In this document: in pieces, positions 62,843-64,000 of the stretch
Numbering within the stretch: the stretch's first letter is position 1
Layout of the letters: each line of letters opens with the position of its first letter
Assembly (NCBI RefSeq): GCF_014595995.2
Contig: NZ_CP063989.1
Location: 2,294,001 to 2,358,000 of the forward strand
Reading direction: 5' to 3'
Length of the DNA stretch: 64,000 bases
Origin: Actinomyces respiraculi
GTDB taxonomy: Bacteria > Actinomycetota > Actinomycetes > Actinomycetales > Actinomycetaceae
Translations under genes and position numbers: made by a program
The notes under the pieces: generated by a model
Told to the model about the DNA's origin: nothing
What the model saw: the letters and a program-made list of their open reading frames with translations, nothing else
Database searches by the model: none

Positions 62843-63790
62843 ATGCCCACAACCCCCTACGCCATCCTCGGCGCCTACGCCTCCCTGCCCGCCACCCGCG
62901 AGCAGACCGAGGAGTACTACCGCCTCCTGGGCACCATTCCCGGCGTGCGCGGCCTCGAGATTCCCTTCATCGACGACCTCGGTGACCTGCCCTGGCTCGC
63001 CGCCCAGCTCGCCCCCGCCTGGGACCGCAACGTCGTCACCGCCATCCCGGGCACCATGATGCGCGTCTGGGCGACCGGCACCTTCGGTCTGGCCTCCACC
63101 GACGCCGAGGGCCGCGCCGCCGCACTCGCCTTCACCCGGCAGGTGCGCGACGGCGTCGAAGCGCTGCGAGAGGCCGTCGGCCGCGACGTCGTCGCCGGCG
63201 TCGAGCTGCACTCGGCCCCCTCCGGCGCCCCGGGCACCGCCCACGACGCCCGCGCCTTCGGCGAGTCCCTCGTCGAGGTGGCTGACTGGGACTGGGGCGG
63301 CGCCACCCTGCTCGTCGAGCACTGCGACGCCTTCGTCTCCCCCGAACGCGGCGAGAAGCGCATGCTCACCATCGAGGCCGAGCTCGAGGTCATCACCGCC
63401 CTGCACCGCCCCGACGTGCGCATGACGATCAACTGGGGACGCAGCGCGGTTGAGGGCCACGACAGCACCCTCCCCCTGGAGCACGTGCGCCTGGTCCGGT
63501 CCGCCGGCCTCCTCGAGGGCGTGACCTTCTCCGGCGCCGGCCCCGTGGACACCCGCTACGCCAAGGCCTGGATGGACGGGCACCTGCCGATGGACGTCGA
63601 CGAGCCGGGCTCGGTCATGAGCGCCGAGGACGTGCGCGACTGCGCCCTGGCGGCCCTGTCCCCCGAGGAATCTTCGGCTCCCGCGGCCCGCTACCTTGGG
63701 TGCAAGTGCCAGGTCCCCGCCGAGGCGGACCTCCACCAGCGCGCCGCGATGCTGCGTCGTGTCCTCGAGGCCACAGGCGTCGCCTTCTGA
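62843..63790 (+). CDS. DUF4862 family protein
   Basis: A 315-residue protein that I assign to the DUF4862 family, function unknown. The start MPTTPYAILGAYASLPATRE and the RGLEIPFIDDLGDLPWLAAQ segment fit that family, whose members look like TIM-barrel enzymes of the xylose-isomerase type. Supportive signs are an acidic strand-end VAGVELHSAPSG and VEHCDAF, residues that could bind a metal. GAGGAG precedes the ATG. It is a single-gene unit ended by a strong hairpin. A substrate cannot be named. Confidence 0.75.
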   Translation: MPTTPYAILGAYASLPATREQTEEYYRLLGTIPGVRGLEIPFIDDLGDLPWLAAQLAPAWDRNVVTAIPGTMMRVWATGTFGLASTDAEGRAAALAFTRQVRDGVEALREAVGRDVVAGVELHSAPSGAPGTAHDARAFGESLVEVADWDWGGATLLVEHCDAFVSPERGEKRMLTIEAELEVITALHRPDVRMTINWGRSAVEGHDSTLPLEHVRLVRSAGLLEGVTFSGAGPVDTRYAKAWMDGHLPMDVDEPGSVMSAEDVRDCALAALSPEESSAPAARYLGCKCQVPAEADLHQRAAMLRRVLEATGVAF

Positions 63791-63819
63791 CCCCCGCCGC
63801 CCCGAGCGTCGGGAAGAGG

Positions 63820-63861
63820 CCGTCGGGTGGGCCCCTCCGTGTGGAGGGACCCGCCCGACGG
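63820..63861 (+). terminator. Terminator of the DUF4862 gene
   Basis: A 19-bp stem with two mismatched or wobble positions pairs 63820-63838 with 63843-63861 around GTGT, 30 bases after the stop. Confidence 0.85.
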
Positions 63862-63949
63862 TCTTCCTGGTGCGTGCAACACGTCCGCCTGGCGTGTCGC
63901 GTCCTGACGTGGAGGACATGTCGGGCGCGTCGCCGGGGCGTATGGGAGC

Positions 63950-64000
63950 ATGAGTGACGTGACTACAGCACCTCAGTCCCGTGTCTCCGCACGCCTGTCC
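63950..64000 (+). CDS. Pyridoxal-phosphate aminotransferase, first codons
   Basis: The last 51 bases open a frame encoding MSDVTTAPQSRVSARLS with GGGAG upstream. Aspartate-type aminotransferases next to secE and tRNA-Trp in actinobacteria begin similarly (…RRVSARL/I…), so this is probably the start of that gene. Only 17 codons are visible, so the assignment rests mainly on gene context. Confidence 0.5.
   Translation, partial: MSDVTTAPQSRVSARLS

Overview
The window is high-GC DNA from an actinomycete, most likely a member of the Actinomycetaceae (Actinomyces-like). This is inferred from the GC content, GTG/TTG starts, the actinobacterial str-S10 ribosomal cluster, an LAXTG-type cell-wall sorting signal and an actinobacterial Tad (Flp pilus) locus. 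I could not run database searches. All names rest on reading the protein sequences.

Layout. (1) 1-16697, minus strand: rpoB-rpoC, then rpsL-rpsG-fusA-tuf, then the start of the S10 operon (rpsJ-rplC-rplD-rplW-rplB-rpsS-rplV-rpsC, the last cut by the window edge). (2) 16698-17800: non-coding DNA rich in repeats, including a 61-bp-periodic CRISPR-like array (16976-17187) and a 20-bp-periodic palindromic array (17464-17625). (3) 17797-19588: a DUF192 protein, an L10 leader, and rplJ-rplL on the plus strand. (4) 19864-59879: a roughly 40-kb accessory island. It holds an LASTG surface protein, a prepilin peptidase, the core Tad operon (two small leading genes, CpaB-like, a TadZ-TadE fusion, TadE-like, TadA, TadB, TadC, histidine kinase, NarL-type regulator) and a separate flp pilin. 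It also has two giant Flp-headed proteins with small membrane partners, eleven Tat-type lipoproteins (four with OmpA domains), two identical inverted IS1634-family elements, many gene remnants, and a Ser/Thr kinase. (5) 60003-64000: rplA, rplK, nusG, secE and tRNA-Trp on the minus strand, then a DUF4862 protein and the start of an aminotransferase gene on the plus strand. The island therefore splits the usual secE-nusG-rplKA-rplJL-rpoBC cluster, and rplJL is inverted relative to its old neighbours.

How the genes work together. The island looks like a Tad pilus system with its own surface lipoproteins. Its most striking property is a shared promoter layout: a 14-bp palindrome of the form GGG(N8)CCC, followed 23-24 bp later by a TANNNT -10 element. 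Eight transcription units have this layout (DUF192, a lipoprotein, both giant pilin-like genes, two OmpA genes, flp, and the Tad operon), and three more have the palindrome without the clear -10 spacing. The palindrome resembles the mycobacterial DosR box. The regulator encoded in the Tad operon carries the TVKNY recognition-helix motif of DosR. I propose that this kinase/regulator pair controls the island as one regulon.

The island is also genetically unstable. It contains duplicated cassettes, mosaic OmpA paralogues, two IS copies (one splitting a lipoprotein gene), and remnants of a pilin, giant pilin-like genes, a prepilin peptidase, a TadG-like gene, a kinase and an IS256-type transposase.
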